DNA from: CAYVAR01 sp964449675
Lineage (GTDB): Bacteria; Patescibacteriota; Microgenomatia; UBA10105; UBA927
Reading direction: 5' to 3'
Assembly: GCA_964449675.1 (NCBI GenBank)
Contig: CAYVAR010000001.1
Coordinates: 1 to 64,000, forward strand
DNA: 64,000 nt
Part shown: piece after piece, positions 48,340 to 57,116 of the stretch
How positions within the stretch are numbered: the first letter of the stretch is position 1
Layout of the letters: the number at the start of each line of letters is the position of its first letter
The notes under the pieces: model-generated
Told to the model about the DNA's origin: nothing
The model's database searches: none
What the model saw: the letters and a program-made list of their open reading frames with translations, nothing else
Translations under genes and position numbers: made by a program

Positions 48340-50505
48340 ATGAAAATTGTAAAAAAATCACTTGAACTAAATGGAAAACCATTGACGCTTGAAGTTGGAC
48401 GATTTGCCCAGCAGGCAAGCGCTGCTGTGCTTGCCCAGCATGGTGACACAATGGTACTTGCAACGGTTACTGCGTCAAGTCGCGAAACGACGCTTGATTA
48501 TTTTCCTCTTTCCGTCGAGTATGTCGAGCGTTTGTACGCAGGGGGACGCATCAAGGGATCCCGGTGGGTCAAGCGCGAAGGGAGGCCTTCAGATGATGCA
48601 GTCCTTGCGGGCCGCATAATCGACCGATCGATACGCCCGCTTTTCCCAAAAACGTATAAGCACGATGTACAGGTTATTATTACGGTCTTATCTGTAGACG
48701 GTGAAAATGATCCTGATGTATTAGGGTTGGTTGCAACAAGCGCCGCAATAGCTATTTCTCCGATTCCATGGAGTGGTCCGATCGGAGGCGTTCGTGTGGG
48801 ATATGTCAAAGATAACGGCAGAAGCGAATTTCTCATAAATCCAACAGTCACGGAACAAGGATTATCTGAATTTGATTTTGTCGTCGCAAGTTCAAAAGGA
48901 AAAACAGTCATGCTTGAAGGAGGATTTTGTGAAACTCCGGAAGATGTAGTTTATACCGCTGTCCAAAAAGCAAAAGAAGCAAACGCGAAGATCATTTCAT
49001 GCATCGAAGATCTTGTCAAAACAGTCGGAAATACGAAGCTTCCCACACCTGTAGCTAGTGCGGCAGACGAACTAAAAGCCAAGATAATGAAGGATTATAA
49101 AAAAGAGATGGACGAGGCTTTTGCCAAAAAAGCCCAAAAGGAATTTGGCGGAGAAGAGATAGGAGAACTTGCCAAAACAATCCAAGAAGCGTACGCAAAT
49201 GAGTACACCCTTAAAGCCATAGAAGATGCCCTGGACACACTCTTTAAAAAACGCGTGAAAGAAGATGTTTTGACCAAAGGCAAACGATTTGACGGACGAA
49301 GTTTAGATGAAATTCGACCGCTTGATGTTGCCGTTGGCATACTTCCTCGTACGCACGGTAGCGCTATGTTTACGCGTGGACAAACCCAGGCTTTGACCGT
49401 TGCAACCCTAGGAACACCAAGCTTAGAACAACTTATAGAAAGCCCAGTTGGAGAAGAATCAAAACGGTATATTCATCACTACAGTATGCCGCCCTATTCT
49501 GTCGGAGAAACAGGACGCATCGGTACACCATCCAGGCGTGAGATAGGGCATGGTGCTTTGGCTGAGCGCGCACTTTTATCTGTCATCCCATCAGAAGAAG
49601 ATTTTCCGTATACCATTCGTTTAGTGAGCGAGATTATGTCCAGTAACGGCTCCACTTCTATGGCTAGTACGTGTGGATCGACCCTTGCGCTTATGGACGC
49701 TGGAGTACCGATAAAAGAACCAGTCGCTGGTATCTCCATAGGGCTTATGACTGACAAGAAAAAGTTTGTGCTTCTTACTGATATCATGGGGATAGAGGAT
49801 TTCGCGGGCGATATGGACTTTAAAGTGGCTGGAACAAAAAACGGCATTACAGCCATACAGCTCGATATTAAAATCGACGGACTGACGGATGAGATAGTTG
49901 AACAAACATTGGGTAAGGCAAAAATTGCGCGGATGAAGATACTGGAAAAAATGCTTTCAGTTATCAGTACCCCCCGTAAAAAACTTTCTCAATACGCGCC
50001 AAATGTCAAAGTAGTCAAAATCCCTACGGACAAAATCGGAGAAGTCATTGGTCCGGGTGGGCGAGTTATACGGCAAATTATCGCCGTTACCACTGCAACC
50101 GTTGATGTCAATGACGATGGATCGGTCGTTATATCGGGAAGTGCTGATGCCGTCGCAAAGGCTGTCGAGTGGGTTGAAGGGTTGACCAAAGAAGTGCAAC
50201 CAGATGAAGAATACGAAGGCGAAGTCAAGCGCATACTACCGTTTGGTGCATTTGTCGAAATTCTTCCCGGGAAAGAAGGCATGGTGCATGTGTCCCAAAT
50301 GTCTACGAGTTACGTCAACGATCCCAACGATGTCGTAAAGCTTGGTCAAAAAGTGAAGGTTCGGGTAATGGAAATAGACGATCAACACAGGGTCAATCTC
50401 TCAATGCTTTTTGGCGAGGATGCAAAAAAAGCGCCGGTGCGAGAACGTCGAGATTCTTCAGATCGCCCACGGAGATCTTTTGATAGAAATAGAAAGAGAT
50501 ATTAA
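48340..50505 (+). CDS. pnp: Polyribonucleotide nucleotidyltransferase (PNPase)
   Basis: 721 aa from MKIVKKSLELN. Two RNase PH domains (GDTMVLATVTASSRE, GSAMFTRGQTQALTVATLG), linker helical domain, conserved catalytic DIMGIEDFAGDMDFKVAGT (in part), KH domain (KIGEVIGPGGRVIRQI) and S1 domain (YEGEVKRILPFGAFVEI). Degrades RNA 3' to 5' by phosphorolysis. End Arg-rich, RERRDSSDRPRRSFDRN. Confidence 0.97.
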   Translation: MKIVKKSLELNGKPLTLEVGRFAQQASAAVLAQHGDTMVLATVTASSRETTLDYFPLSVEYVERLYAGGRIKGSRWVKREGRPSDDAVLAGRIIDRSIRPLFPKTYKHDVQVIITVLSVDGENDPDVLGLVATSAAIAISPIPWSGPIGGVRVGYVKDNGRSEFLINPTVTEQGLSEFDFVVASSKGKTVMLEGGFCETPEDVVYTAVQKAKEANAKIISCIEDLVKTVGNTKLPTPVASAADELKAKIMKDYKKEMDEAFAKKAQKEFGGEEIGELAKTIQEAYANEYTLKAIEDALDTLFKKRVKEDVLTKGKRFDGRSLDEIRPLDVAVGILPRTHGSAMFTRGQTQALTVATLGTPSLEQLIESPVGEESKRYIHHYSMPPYSVGETGRIGTPSRREIGHGALAERALLSVIPSEEDFPYTIRLVSEIMSSNGSTSMASTCGSTLALMDAGVPIKEPVAGISIGLMTDKKKFVLLTDIMGIEDFAGDMDFKVAGTKNGITAIQLDIKIDGLTDEIVEQTLGKAKIARMKILEKMLSVISTPRKKLSQYAPNVKVVKIPTDKIGEVIGPGGRVIRQIIAVTTATVDVNDDGSVVISGSADAVAKAVEWVEGLTKEVQPDEEYEGEVKRILPFGAFVEILPGKEGMVHVSQMSTSYVNDPNDVVKLGQKVKVRVMEIDDQHRVNLSMLFGEDAKKAPVRERRDSSDRPRRSFDRNRKRY

Positions 50506-50514
50506 ATATTCGTC

Positions 50515-50544
50515 ATCCCGACCGAAGCGGAGGGATCTTTTTTT
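50515..50544 (+). terminator. pnp terminator
   Basis: ATCCC (50515-50519) and GGGAT (50532-50536) flank a CGACCGAAGCGG loop, followed by CTTTTTTT. The same words form the dispersed palindromes at 50845-50878. Confidence 0.7.
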
Positions 50545-50546
50545 AA

Positions 50547-50843
50547 ATGCCTGCAAAGAAACAGTATTACGTTTATATCTTACGTAGCAAATAGGGAGTA
50601 TTGTACATCGGCATTACAGATAACCTCGTAAAGAGAATCTGGCAACACAAACAGAAATTTGTAAAAGGATTTACTCAGAAATATAACATTGACCAACTCC
50701 TCTACTACGAAATTTTTCAAGATCCACTCACCGCTATTGCTAGAGAAAAACAGATTAAGAAGTGGAGTCGAAAGAAAAAAGTACTATTAATAATAACTAC
50801 AAATCCGACATTTCGGGAAATTTTCATTGAAGACATACATTAA
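50547..50843 (+). pseudogene. GIY-YIG endonuclease of the UPF0213/YhbQ type with in-frame stop
   Basis: Reads MPAKKQYYVYILRSK, TAG, then GVLYIGITDNLVKRIWQHKQ and a terminal FIEDIH: 98 codons with one stop at 50592-50594. The family pattern YVYIL...LYIGIT...R...H is complete on both sides, so a single base change explains it. No alternative start is good (TTG 50601). Confidence 0.8.
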
Positions 50844-50844
50844 T

Positions 50845-50878
50845 AAGTGAGATTCCTCGACTTCGCTCGGAATGACAA
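50845..50878. repeat. Dispersed palindromic word
   Basis: GTGAGATTCCTCGACTTCGCTCGGAATGACA, split as GATTCCTCGA and CTCGGAATGACA arms; same class of palindrome as in the FemAB genes and at 50515. Confidence 0.5.
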
Positions 50879-50899
50879 TTAGTATAAGATAGAAGAAGT

Positions 50900-52015
50900 A
50901 TGTCAAAACTTACAGATGAAGTTGAAAGTCTTCGAAAAAAACTTACTGAGGTGAAGGTTCCCAAAGAATTAGTCAATCGAGTAGAGGGAAATTTAGACGA
51001 ATTACTCCGGATTGAACACGACATTACCGCACGAGCTCATGTGGAACAGATATTGCGGTATGCAGAGTGGGTGATTGATCTGCCTTGGAATGTGCGGACG
51101 AACGATGTTTTAGATCTGGTGAAAGCACAAGAGATACTCAATAAACATCATTATGGACTTGAACCGGTAAAAGAAAGAATTTTGGAATACTTAGCAATAT
51201 TAAAGCTTAATATCGACAAATGGAAAAAAGAGTCAGATGTGAACGTCGCCAGTCGAACTGCGCAGATTGCCAATGATGCCAAACTTTCTCACGCAATTTT
51301 AGCGCGAAGAGCGCCAATATTATGTCTTGTCGGACTTGTGGGTACTGGAAAGACAACGCTTGCAAAATCGATTGCTGAGGCGATGGGACGCAGATTTGTG
51401 CGTATTCCTTTTGGTGGCATGGCAGATGCCTTGGATCTACGCGGACAGTCACGAGTGCGGCCGGATGCGGAAATCGGACTTATTCTCAAAGGGCTTCGCT
51501 TTGCGGGAAGTAAAAACCCGGTCATCCTTCTTGATGAAATCGATCGTGTCGCAGAACAGGCCAGGGGAGACATAATGGGAGTTTTAGTCGAGCTTCTCGA
51601 TCCCGAACAAAATGCTGCGTTTACTGATCACTATTTGGATTATCCGTTTGATTTATCAGAGGTACTTTTTATCGCAACAGCCAATAATACGACAAATATC
51701 GCAACAGCCGTCCTTGACAGGCTAGAACCGATCCAAATGCCGTCATATACAGACGAGGAAAAAACAAAAATTGCCCGGGATTATGTGTTGCCGCAACTTA
51801 TGAAAGAATCGGGACTCACGAGCGAAAATTTAACCATCGATGCGTCAATTTGGCCAAGGCTTGTTCGTCCGCTCGGTTACGATGCAGGCATCAGAAGTTT
51901 GGAGCGCACGATGAATAGTTTATGCCGTAAGGTAGCCCGGATGATCGTTGACGGCAAAGGAAAAAGCTTCCACGTGACGAGTGATAATATAAAAGATTTT
52001 ATTGATATTTATTAA
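50900..52015 (+). CDS. Lon-type AAA+ ATPase without protease domain
   Basis: 371 aa. Resembles the N-terminal helical part and AAA+ module of Lon: YAEWVIDLPWNVRTND (as in Lon's LPW), LNKHHYGLEPVKERILEYLA, Walker A GLVGTGKTTLAKSIA, Walker B VILLDEID, sensor 1 FIATANNT, arginine finger VLDRLEPIQMPSYT, sensor 2 YDAGIRSLERTM. The N-terminal LON substrate domain and the Ser-Lys protease domain are missing; it ends just after sensor 2. Possibly an unfoldase or remodeler working with another protease. Confidence 0.8.
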   Translation: MSKLTDEVESLRKKLTEVKVPKELVNRVEGNLDELLRIEHDITARAHVEQILRYAEWVIDLPWNVRTNDVLDLVKAQEILNKHHYGLEPVKERILEYLAILKLNIDKWKKESDVNVASRTAQIANDAKLSHAILARRAPILCLVGLVGTGKTTLAKSIAEAMGRRFVRIPFGGMADALDLRGQSRVRPDAEIGLILKGLRFAGSKNPVILLDEIDRVAEQARGDIMGVLVELLDPEQNAAFTDHYLDYPFDLSEVLFIATANNTTNIATAVLDRLEPIQMPSYTDEEKTKIARDYVLPQLMKESGLTSENLTIDASIWPRLVRPLGYDAGIRSLERTMNSLCRKVARMIVDGKGKSFHVTSDNIKDFIDIY

Positions 52016-52068
52016 TACAAATCAAAACTCAAAGGTCAAATGTCAAAACTTTACAATACACAATAATT

Positions 52069-53799
52069 ATGAGATTTTGGCAAAAATTTAAAAAACAACC
52101 AGTGTATCACGGCTCTTCCTCAACCGGTAAAGATACAGTTCGAATTATCCCATTAGGAGGTATAGGAAATGTTACGAAAAACATGTTTGTCTATGAGTAT
52201 CGTTATGATGGCAAACTTCGAGATATTTTGATTGTCGATTGCGGCATAGGGTTTCCGGATCCTGAGATGTTTGGAGTTGATTTAGTCATTCCTGATGTGC
52301 GCTATCTTGAAGCAAAAAAAGACCTCATTCGGGGACTCGTATTTACTCACGGACACGACGATCATATCGGAGGTATCCCGTATCTTTATAAAAAGTTGGG
52401 GAATATACCGATGTGGGGGACTACGCTTACTGCTGCTTTTGCCAATATTAAACTTCGAGAAATCCGATCAACGAACAAAGTGACACCAGTGACCTTTGAC
52501 AAGGTTCTCACGATTGGTCCATTTCGTGTAACATTTGTGCACGTAACTCATTCAGTTCCTGATGCAGCAAACCTCATCATTGAAACACCAATAGGAACGT
52601 TTTATCACGGAAGCGATTTTAAATTTGACTTTAGTCCGCTGGACGGAAAACTTTCTGAGCTTCACAAAATAACAGATGCTGGAAGGCGTGGTGTATTATG
52701 TCTTTTGACTGACTCTTTAGGGAGCGAACGGCCTGGGTTTACCCCGTCTGAACAGCGTATTCGTGAAACTATCGAACGGGAGATAGAACTTTGTCCCGGT
52801 AAACTTCTTTTTACGACCCAATCAAGCAATATTTCACGTATTCAACTTGCTATTGAAATTGCCATTGCTCATGGCAGACAGATAGCATTTTTGGGTCGAA
52901 GCATCGATCAAAATGTCGAAGAGGCAGTCAAGCTCGGCTACATGAAGTTTCGCCGCGAGGCCCTTATCAGCGATCGAGATTTAAAGCGCTTACCATCGGT
53001 CAAACAATTTCTTGTGGTTGCCGGTAGTCAAGGGCAATCGGACTCCGCGCTTTCAAGGATTGCCAATGATAGTCATAAATATGTGAGGCTTGTGGAAGGA
53101 GATACCGTTGTTTTTTCTGCAGACCCCATACCCGGTCACGAAAATGACGTCAACCGCTTGATTGACCAAATTTACCGCAAAGGAGCGAGAGTATCCTACT
53201 CCGATATCATGGAGGATTTACATGTATCCGGACACGGTAGTCAAGGAGACATGATGCTTATGCTCTCTGCCTTAGGTCCACGCTATATTTTTCCCATCGG
53301 AGGAACCTATAAGCATATGATGCAGTACCGCAGGCTTGCGATGGAGCTCGGGTACAAAAAAAGCGAAATCCTCATTCCTGAGGATGGACAAGTATTAGAA
53401 TTTTCTGCTGTAGGTGAGCCAAAGGTGGTCGAAACGATAGAGCTTGAAAATGTGATGATCGATGGCCTAGGAATCGGCGATGTGGGAAATGTCGTCCTTC
53501 GCGATCGGCAAACAATTGCTAAAGAAGGTATCGTTGTCATTGTAGTACCTATAGAAGAATCAACTGGCCGAGTTACAGCTGAGCCAGATATTATTTCCCG
53601 GGGATTTGTCTACATGAAGGCATCTGGCAGACTCGTTGATCAAGCGAAGCAATTAGTGACGAGGTCGCTTCGACTCAAAAAGGGGCGCATGATCGATTGG
53701 CATTTTGCGAGAAAGCAGGTAGAAGAGAATGTTGGTGTCTTTCTGCGTCGCGAAACCGGCCGCAGCCCCCTCATCGTTCCTGTAATCGTAGAGGTATGA
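52069..53799 (+). CDS. rnj: Ribonuclease J
   Basis: 576 aa. Metallo-beta-lactamase core: GLVFTHGHDDHIGGIPYLY with HxHxDH, VHVTHSVPDA, FYHGSDFKFD, then beta-CASP domain (SQGQSDSALSRI) and C-terminal GDVGNVVLRDRQTI. Exo- and endonuclease in mRNA turnover. Sits beside pnp-rpsO, so this is an RNA-decay neighbourhood. A GTCAAA word repeat precedes it. Confidence 0.95.
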   Translation: MRFWQKFKKQPVYHGSSSTGKDTVRIIPLGGIGNVTKNMFVYEYRYDGKLRDILIVDCGIGFPDPEMFGVDLVIPDVRYLEAKKDLIRGLVFTHGHDDHIGGIPYLYKKLGNIPMWGTTLTAAFANIKLREIRSTNKVTPVTFDKVLTIGPFRVTFVHVTHSVPDAANLIIETPIGTFYHGSDFKFDFSPLDGKLSELHKITDAGRRGVLCLLTDSLGSERPGFTPSEQRIRETIEREIELCPGKLLFTTQSSNISRIQLAIEIAIAHGRQIAFLGRSIDQNVEEAVKLGYMKFRREALISDRDLKRLPSVKQFLVVAGSQGQSDSALSRIANDSHKYVRLVEGDTVVFSADPIPGHENDVNRLIDQIYRKGARVSYSDIMEDLHVSGHGSQGDMMLMLSALGPRYIFPIGGTYKHMMQYRRLAMELGYKKSEILIPEDGQVLEFSAVGEPKVVETIELENVMIDGLGIGDVGNVVLRDRQTIAKEGIVVIVVPIEESTGRVTAEPDIISRGFVYMKASGRLVDQAKQLVTRSLRLKKGRMIDWHFARKQVEENVGVFLRRETGRSPLIVPVIVEV

Positions 53800-53840
53800 T
53801 ACCTATTTAATAGTTATATACGAGCAAAATATTATAGGTC

Positions 53841-53874
53841 TTGAAAAATATAAACAAAAATGGTATATTATAAT
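53841..53874 (+). promoter_or_regulatory. Promoter of a short RNA or leader
   Basis: TTGAAA 53841-53846, 17 nt, TATATT 53864-53869 (overlapping TATAAT at 53869-53874). Strong AT-rich promoter. Confidence 0.55.
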
Positions 53875-53879
53875 TGTTT

Positions 53880-53966
53880 AATAAATAGTTAAAAGACAAC
53901 AACGCCTTGATCTTTCTTTAGAAGAAAGATAATTACAACCGGCCAGTCAAAAGGGGCCGGTTTTTT
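53880..53966 (+). ncRNA. Candidate two-hairpin small RNA or leader
   Basis: After the promoter: ATCTTTCTT-TAG-AAGAAAGAT (near 53910-53930) and then AACCGGCC (53937-53944) with GGCCGGTT (53955-53962) followed by TTTTTT, an intrinsic terminator. The transcript would be about 85-90 nt with no open frame of note. May be a small RNA or an attenuated leader for the GC-rich genes downstream. Confidence 0.5.
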
Positions 53967-54228
53967 GATGCATAAAAAACCGGCACAAACAGAGCTGGTT
54001 TTGTTGACAACAGTAGCAAAGCCGGATGCACGCCAAGCTCCAGAAGCACTGAGAAGCCTGCGCGCATCCGGGCAAAGGTGCTTTGCTACAGTGCAGCATG
54101 TGTGCCCGCGCCCGGGTGCGGGCACATTAACAATCTGGTGTGAAAACAGGTTTTCCTGTTGCCCTTTCGGGAAAGAACTTATTCTTTTTCGAATGGGTAA
54201 CAGGAGACCTAAACAAGGAGACTATGAG
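53967..54228 (+). other. Leader of the GC-rich gene pair
   Basis: Contains words GCACAAACAGAGCTGGTTTTG and a hairpin CCTGTT-G-CCC (about 54158-54167) with GGG-T-AACAGG (about 54195-54204) just before AGGAGACC and the Shine-Dalgarno AAGGAG. A long open frame crosses it in phase with the next gene, but its residues are unlike a start. Confidence 0.4.
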
Positions 54229-54942
54229 ATGAGTACCTTACGAATGTTTTGGGAACTTCTAAGGCGGACTGACGATCGTATCGCCCGCGTGACCTTGCGG
54301 CTGCCCAAAAGGCTGCAAGGACTGGAGCTGCGCGACGACCTGACGCTTGCCGTAGCCATCACGAGAAGGATTTACGTGTATGGCGTTCTCGCGCTTTCGG
54401 CCTTCCTCGTGGTCTACGTGGCCTACTGGTTGCTCTTTAGCGGGCCACGGACGAGGCTCTCAGACCCAGCCCTCCAAACCGAGATCCCTACGGCCATCGC
54501 TTCACCGACGCCGCGGGTGATTATCGATCCCTGGAGCGGACATGAGTGGTTCTCAGCCGACGAGGCGCGAAACCTCAGGACCCAGGAGAACGTTATCAAC
54601 CTGGCATATCTTGAGGACGGTAGCGCCAAGTACAGCGCAGGCTTTAGCGTAGTATTCACCGGCGAGACTCCTTGGGAGAATGCGGGCAAGCCCTTCGGCG
54701 TGAGCGAGCTGAGTGTCGAAGTTACCTCGGTTGCGCTCACCGCCCACGGTCAGCAATATACCCTGAACGTGTGGCAGCCGTTTGTGCTTTCCGAAAATTC
54801 TCAGGAGATCTACGTCGTTGATGCGACAGGCCAGTTGTGGCGGGCGCCACTGGCCGATCTGAGCCTCGTTCCTTTGGATCAGGTTATCGGCGACCTCCCG
54901 GCCCCGATTGCGCCCAACCCCAACCTCAGTTTTACCTACTGA
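54229..54942 (+). CDS. Membrane-anchored protein of the GC-rich block (gene 1)
   Basis: 237 aa from ATG 54229 (good Shine-Dalgarno); an in-frame extension to 53965 is rejected. Residues 1-45 are amphipathic/basic, a helix at about 48-68 (VYGVLALSAFLVVYVAYWLLF), then a soluble domain (FSADEARNLRTQENVINLAYLED, described in part; SVVFTGETPWENAGKPFGVSEL). GC-rich with codon use unlike nearby AT-rich genes. No family recognised. Followed 14 nt later by gene 2. Confidence 0.65.
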   Translation: MSTLRMFWELLRRTDDRIARVTLRLPKRLQGLELRDDLTLAVAITRRIYVYGVLALSAFLVVYVAYWLLFSGPRTRLSDPALQTEIPTAIASPTPRVIIDPWSGHEWFSADEARNLRTQENVINLAYLEDGSAKYSAGFSVVFTGETPWENAGKPFGVSELSVEVTSVALTAHGQQYTLNVWQPFVLSENSQEIYVVDATGQLWRAPLADLSLVPLDQVIGDLPAPIAPNPNLSFTY

Positions 54943-54956
54943 AAGGAAGGTATGAG

Positions 54957-56753
54957 ATGTTATTCACCTACAGTCTTGCATTCGCTGCGGGAGCGGCTGC
55001 TGCTGCAGGCCTGTTCGAGCTGTTCAACGGCCGCTTTAAACACCCGGTGAGCGCCGGATTCATCACGGGCGTCCTCACCTTCATCGTCAACGCGGGGATC
55101 GTGTACTTCGGCATGCCGCCCTTCACCCACTGGCTCGCGGCCGGCTACCCGATTCTGTTCTTCGTGGATTTGGCTATCGCTGCGGTCATCGTGGTCATTG
55201 ACTCGGCGGTAACGTATGAAGAGCACCGCGCGGATGGTTCCGGCGGTTACGTAGCCGCAGGCACGTTCGTCGTGTTTCTGGTTGTTTGGGGTATGGTCGC
55301 CGCAGTGACCCCTCCCGGGGCATTCTGCGACAATCCCGGCTACCAGCGGATGGTCGCGCTCATAAACGTTGCTGATAGCGACGCGGCGTTCCCGGACACC
55401 AACTTGGACAGTCTGGTGCGGGTTGCCCCGGAGACGGCTATGCTCAAGGCTAGCCGCGCAATCGGCGGCGACGCCAACATCGGCTCCTACCTTGAAGTAA
55501 ACAACCCTTACCTGCAAAAGGTCCAGGGGCGTTGGGTCTATGTTGTAGACCTTAAGGTAAAGGACTGGCGGGCCTTCGAAACTAAGGGTGCGGTCGTGCC
55601 CGGATATATCGTAGTTTCAGCAACGGATCCGCAAGCCGAGGCAGAATTTCGCACCGGCTATGCCATCCGCTATGCGCCAGACGCGCGCTGGGATCAGGAC
55701 CTCGACCGGCACGCGTATCTAGGCTTCCTGTTGGGTTCTCCCTACCGCGTGATGGACTTGCGCGGTATGGAAGTTGACGAGGAGTGGAACCCTCACTACA
55801 CGGGCACACTCCTTCGTCATGAAGTAGGATTCGAAGGCAAGGTCGTGGTCGGGATGCTTGACGTCAATCCCCAATCCGGCGAGATGGCCATGTACACAGT
55901 CGGCGAGGTCCCCGAGTGGATCGACAGGATCTGGCCGCTCGAGCTTGTCAAAAGCTACGCAGGTTGGTGGGGTAGTTATATAGACCACCGGGCATGCGAG
56001 CTTCAAGGGGCTGCAGGTCAGCGCGCGATCGACAACACCAACGACGTCGTTACGAGCGCCGGACTCGAGTTTCAAGTCACGATGACGTCCGTCGGAACCG
56101 ACCAGTCCCTAACGGAGATTCTCTACGTCGAGCCTCGGACGGGAATCGCCACTCGCTACAAGCTGACCGGCGCCACAATCCAGGCTATCGACAACCTCGT
56201 TGATGAAGCCAGCCGGGAGATCACCGCCGAAGGTTACGAGCCAGTTGAATGCGAACTCCAGGTGCTTCTGGGCCGCCAGGTCTGGTACTGCGTCCTGACG
56301 GGCCGGGGCGGGGGCGAGGATCTCTCGAGCGGCTCCTACGCGGGGGTGGCCTTTGTCCAAGTGAAGTTTACCTCGGATAACACCAAGGTAATCATCGCCG
56401 AAACGCTTGAAGAAGCCTACGCCCAGCTCCAGCGACAGATCGCCACGGAAAGTTCCGACGACCCGACCTTGCGCGAGGCTCAAGAAAAGATCCAAGTGGA
56501 AGGCGTGATCGAGCGCAAAGCCAGCATAGGCCAGGACGGTTTCGACACCACTGGTGGAGGTGCTTTCCTGTTCCTAATTAAGGCTGACGACGGCAAGACC
56601 TACTACTGCCTGGCGCCGACCGCTAGCTGGAATGCGGCGCTCGCACGAGAAGGAGACCGGGTCACAATCACGGCCTTTCAGGAGCTTGACAAAAGCTACC
56701 TGACGGTGATTGATATCGCCATAGTCGGCGCGCCCGACTTCGATCCCAACTAA
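54957..56753 (+). CDS. Polytopic membrane protein with large soluble domain (GC-rich block, gene 2)
   Basis: 598 aa from ATG 54957 (AAAGGAAGG upstream); upstream in-frame start rejected. Four membrane helices in the first 140 residues (for example FITGVLTFIVNAGIVYFGM), then a long soluble domain: ETAMLKASRAIGGDANIGSYL, VSATDPQAEAEFRTGYAI, GFLLGSPYRVMDLRGMEVDEEW (described in part), KVVVGMLDVNPQSGEMAMYTVG. An OB-like end (GKTYYCLAPTASW, DRVTITAFQELDKSYLTV) closes it. High GC. No family recognised; probably works with gene 1. Confidence 0.65.
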   Translation: MLFTYSLAFAAGAAAAAGLFELFNGRFKHPVSAGFITGVLTFIVNAGIVYFGMPPFTHWLAAGYPILFFVDLAIAAVIVVIDSAVTYEEHRADGSGGYVAAGTFVVFLVVWGMVAAVTPPGAFCDNPGYQRMVALINVADSDAAFPDTNLDSLVRVAPETAMLKASRAIGGDANIGSYLEVNNPYLQKVQGRWVYVVDLKVKDWRAFETKGAVVPGYIVVSATDPQAEAEFRTGYAIRYAPDARWDQDLDRHAYLGFLLGSPYRVMDLRGMEVDEEWNPHYTGTLLRHEVGFEGKVVVGMLDVNPQSGEMAMYTVGEVPEWIDRIWPLELVKSYAGWWGSYIDHRACELQGAAGQRAIDNTNDVVTSAGLEFQVTMTSVGTDQSLTEILYVEPRTGIATRYKLTGATIQAIDNLVDEASREITAEGYEPVECELQVLLGRQVWYCVLTGRGGGEDLSSGSYAGVAFVQVKFTSDNTKVIIAETLEEAYAQLQRQIATESSDDPTLREAQEKIQVEGVIERKASIGQDGFDTTGGGAFLFLIKADDGKTYYCLAPTASWNAALAREGDRVTITAFQELDKSYLTVIDIAIVGAPDFDPN

Positions 56754-57116
56754 CGTATTCTCCTGTTACCCGAGGGTTGACTCTCGGTAGAACTATCACA
56801 CCAGAGTGGAGGACGGACGATGATCCGATTGTCTGCGCGAATTTTGCGCATACGATTTGATCCATTTTCCGTTCCTCCATAGCCCTCTTCCGATGATTAT
56901 CGGGACTGATGAGTCGGTCTTTCTACTATATAGGACTACGACGAAAGAGCTATTTTAAATAATGATTACCATAGATTAAAGATATAAATAACGTCGACGA
57001 CGTATATATTTGTCCGGGACTTGGCTAAACGTCATTTTCATACAATCCACCATTTTTCAGTTTAAACGGTTGAACCAACCTCCAAATCCCTCTATACTAA
57101 CTGGTACACCATCTTT
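56754..57116. other. Intergenic region before ftsK
   Basis: No gene seen. TGGAGGACGGA (near 56803) pairs with TCCGTTCCTCCA (near 56865) as a large stem, a TGCGC/GCGCA stem lies inside, and the ftsK promoter lies at 57070-57098. The rest is AT-rich and featureless. Confidence 0.4.
57070..57098 (+). promoter_or_regulatory. ftsK promoter
   Basis: TTGAAC 57070-57075, 17 nt, TATACT 57093-57098. ATG at 57117, so the leader is about 12 nt and has no Shine-Dalgarno. Confidence 0.65.

Noticed and set aside
50547..50843. TAG recoding
   Set aside because: Other genes stop at TAG (e.g. 355-357, 5548-5550), and only one gene carries an internal TAG.
53965..54228. Longer start for the first GC-rich gene
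   Set aside because: Crosses a terminator-adjacent hairpin region and lacks a ribosome site; 54229 has AAGGAG.
54960..56495. Minus-strand frames opposite the GC-rich genes
   Set aside because: Typical of GC-rich coding DNA; the plus strand has Shine-Dalgarno sites and membrane helices.
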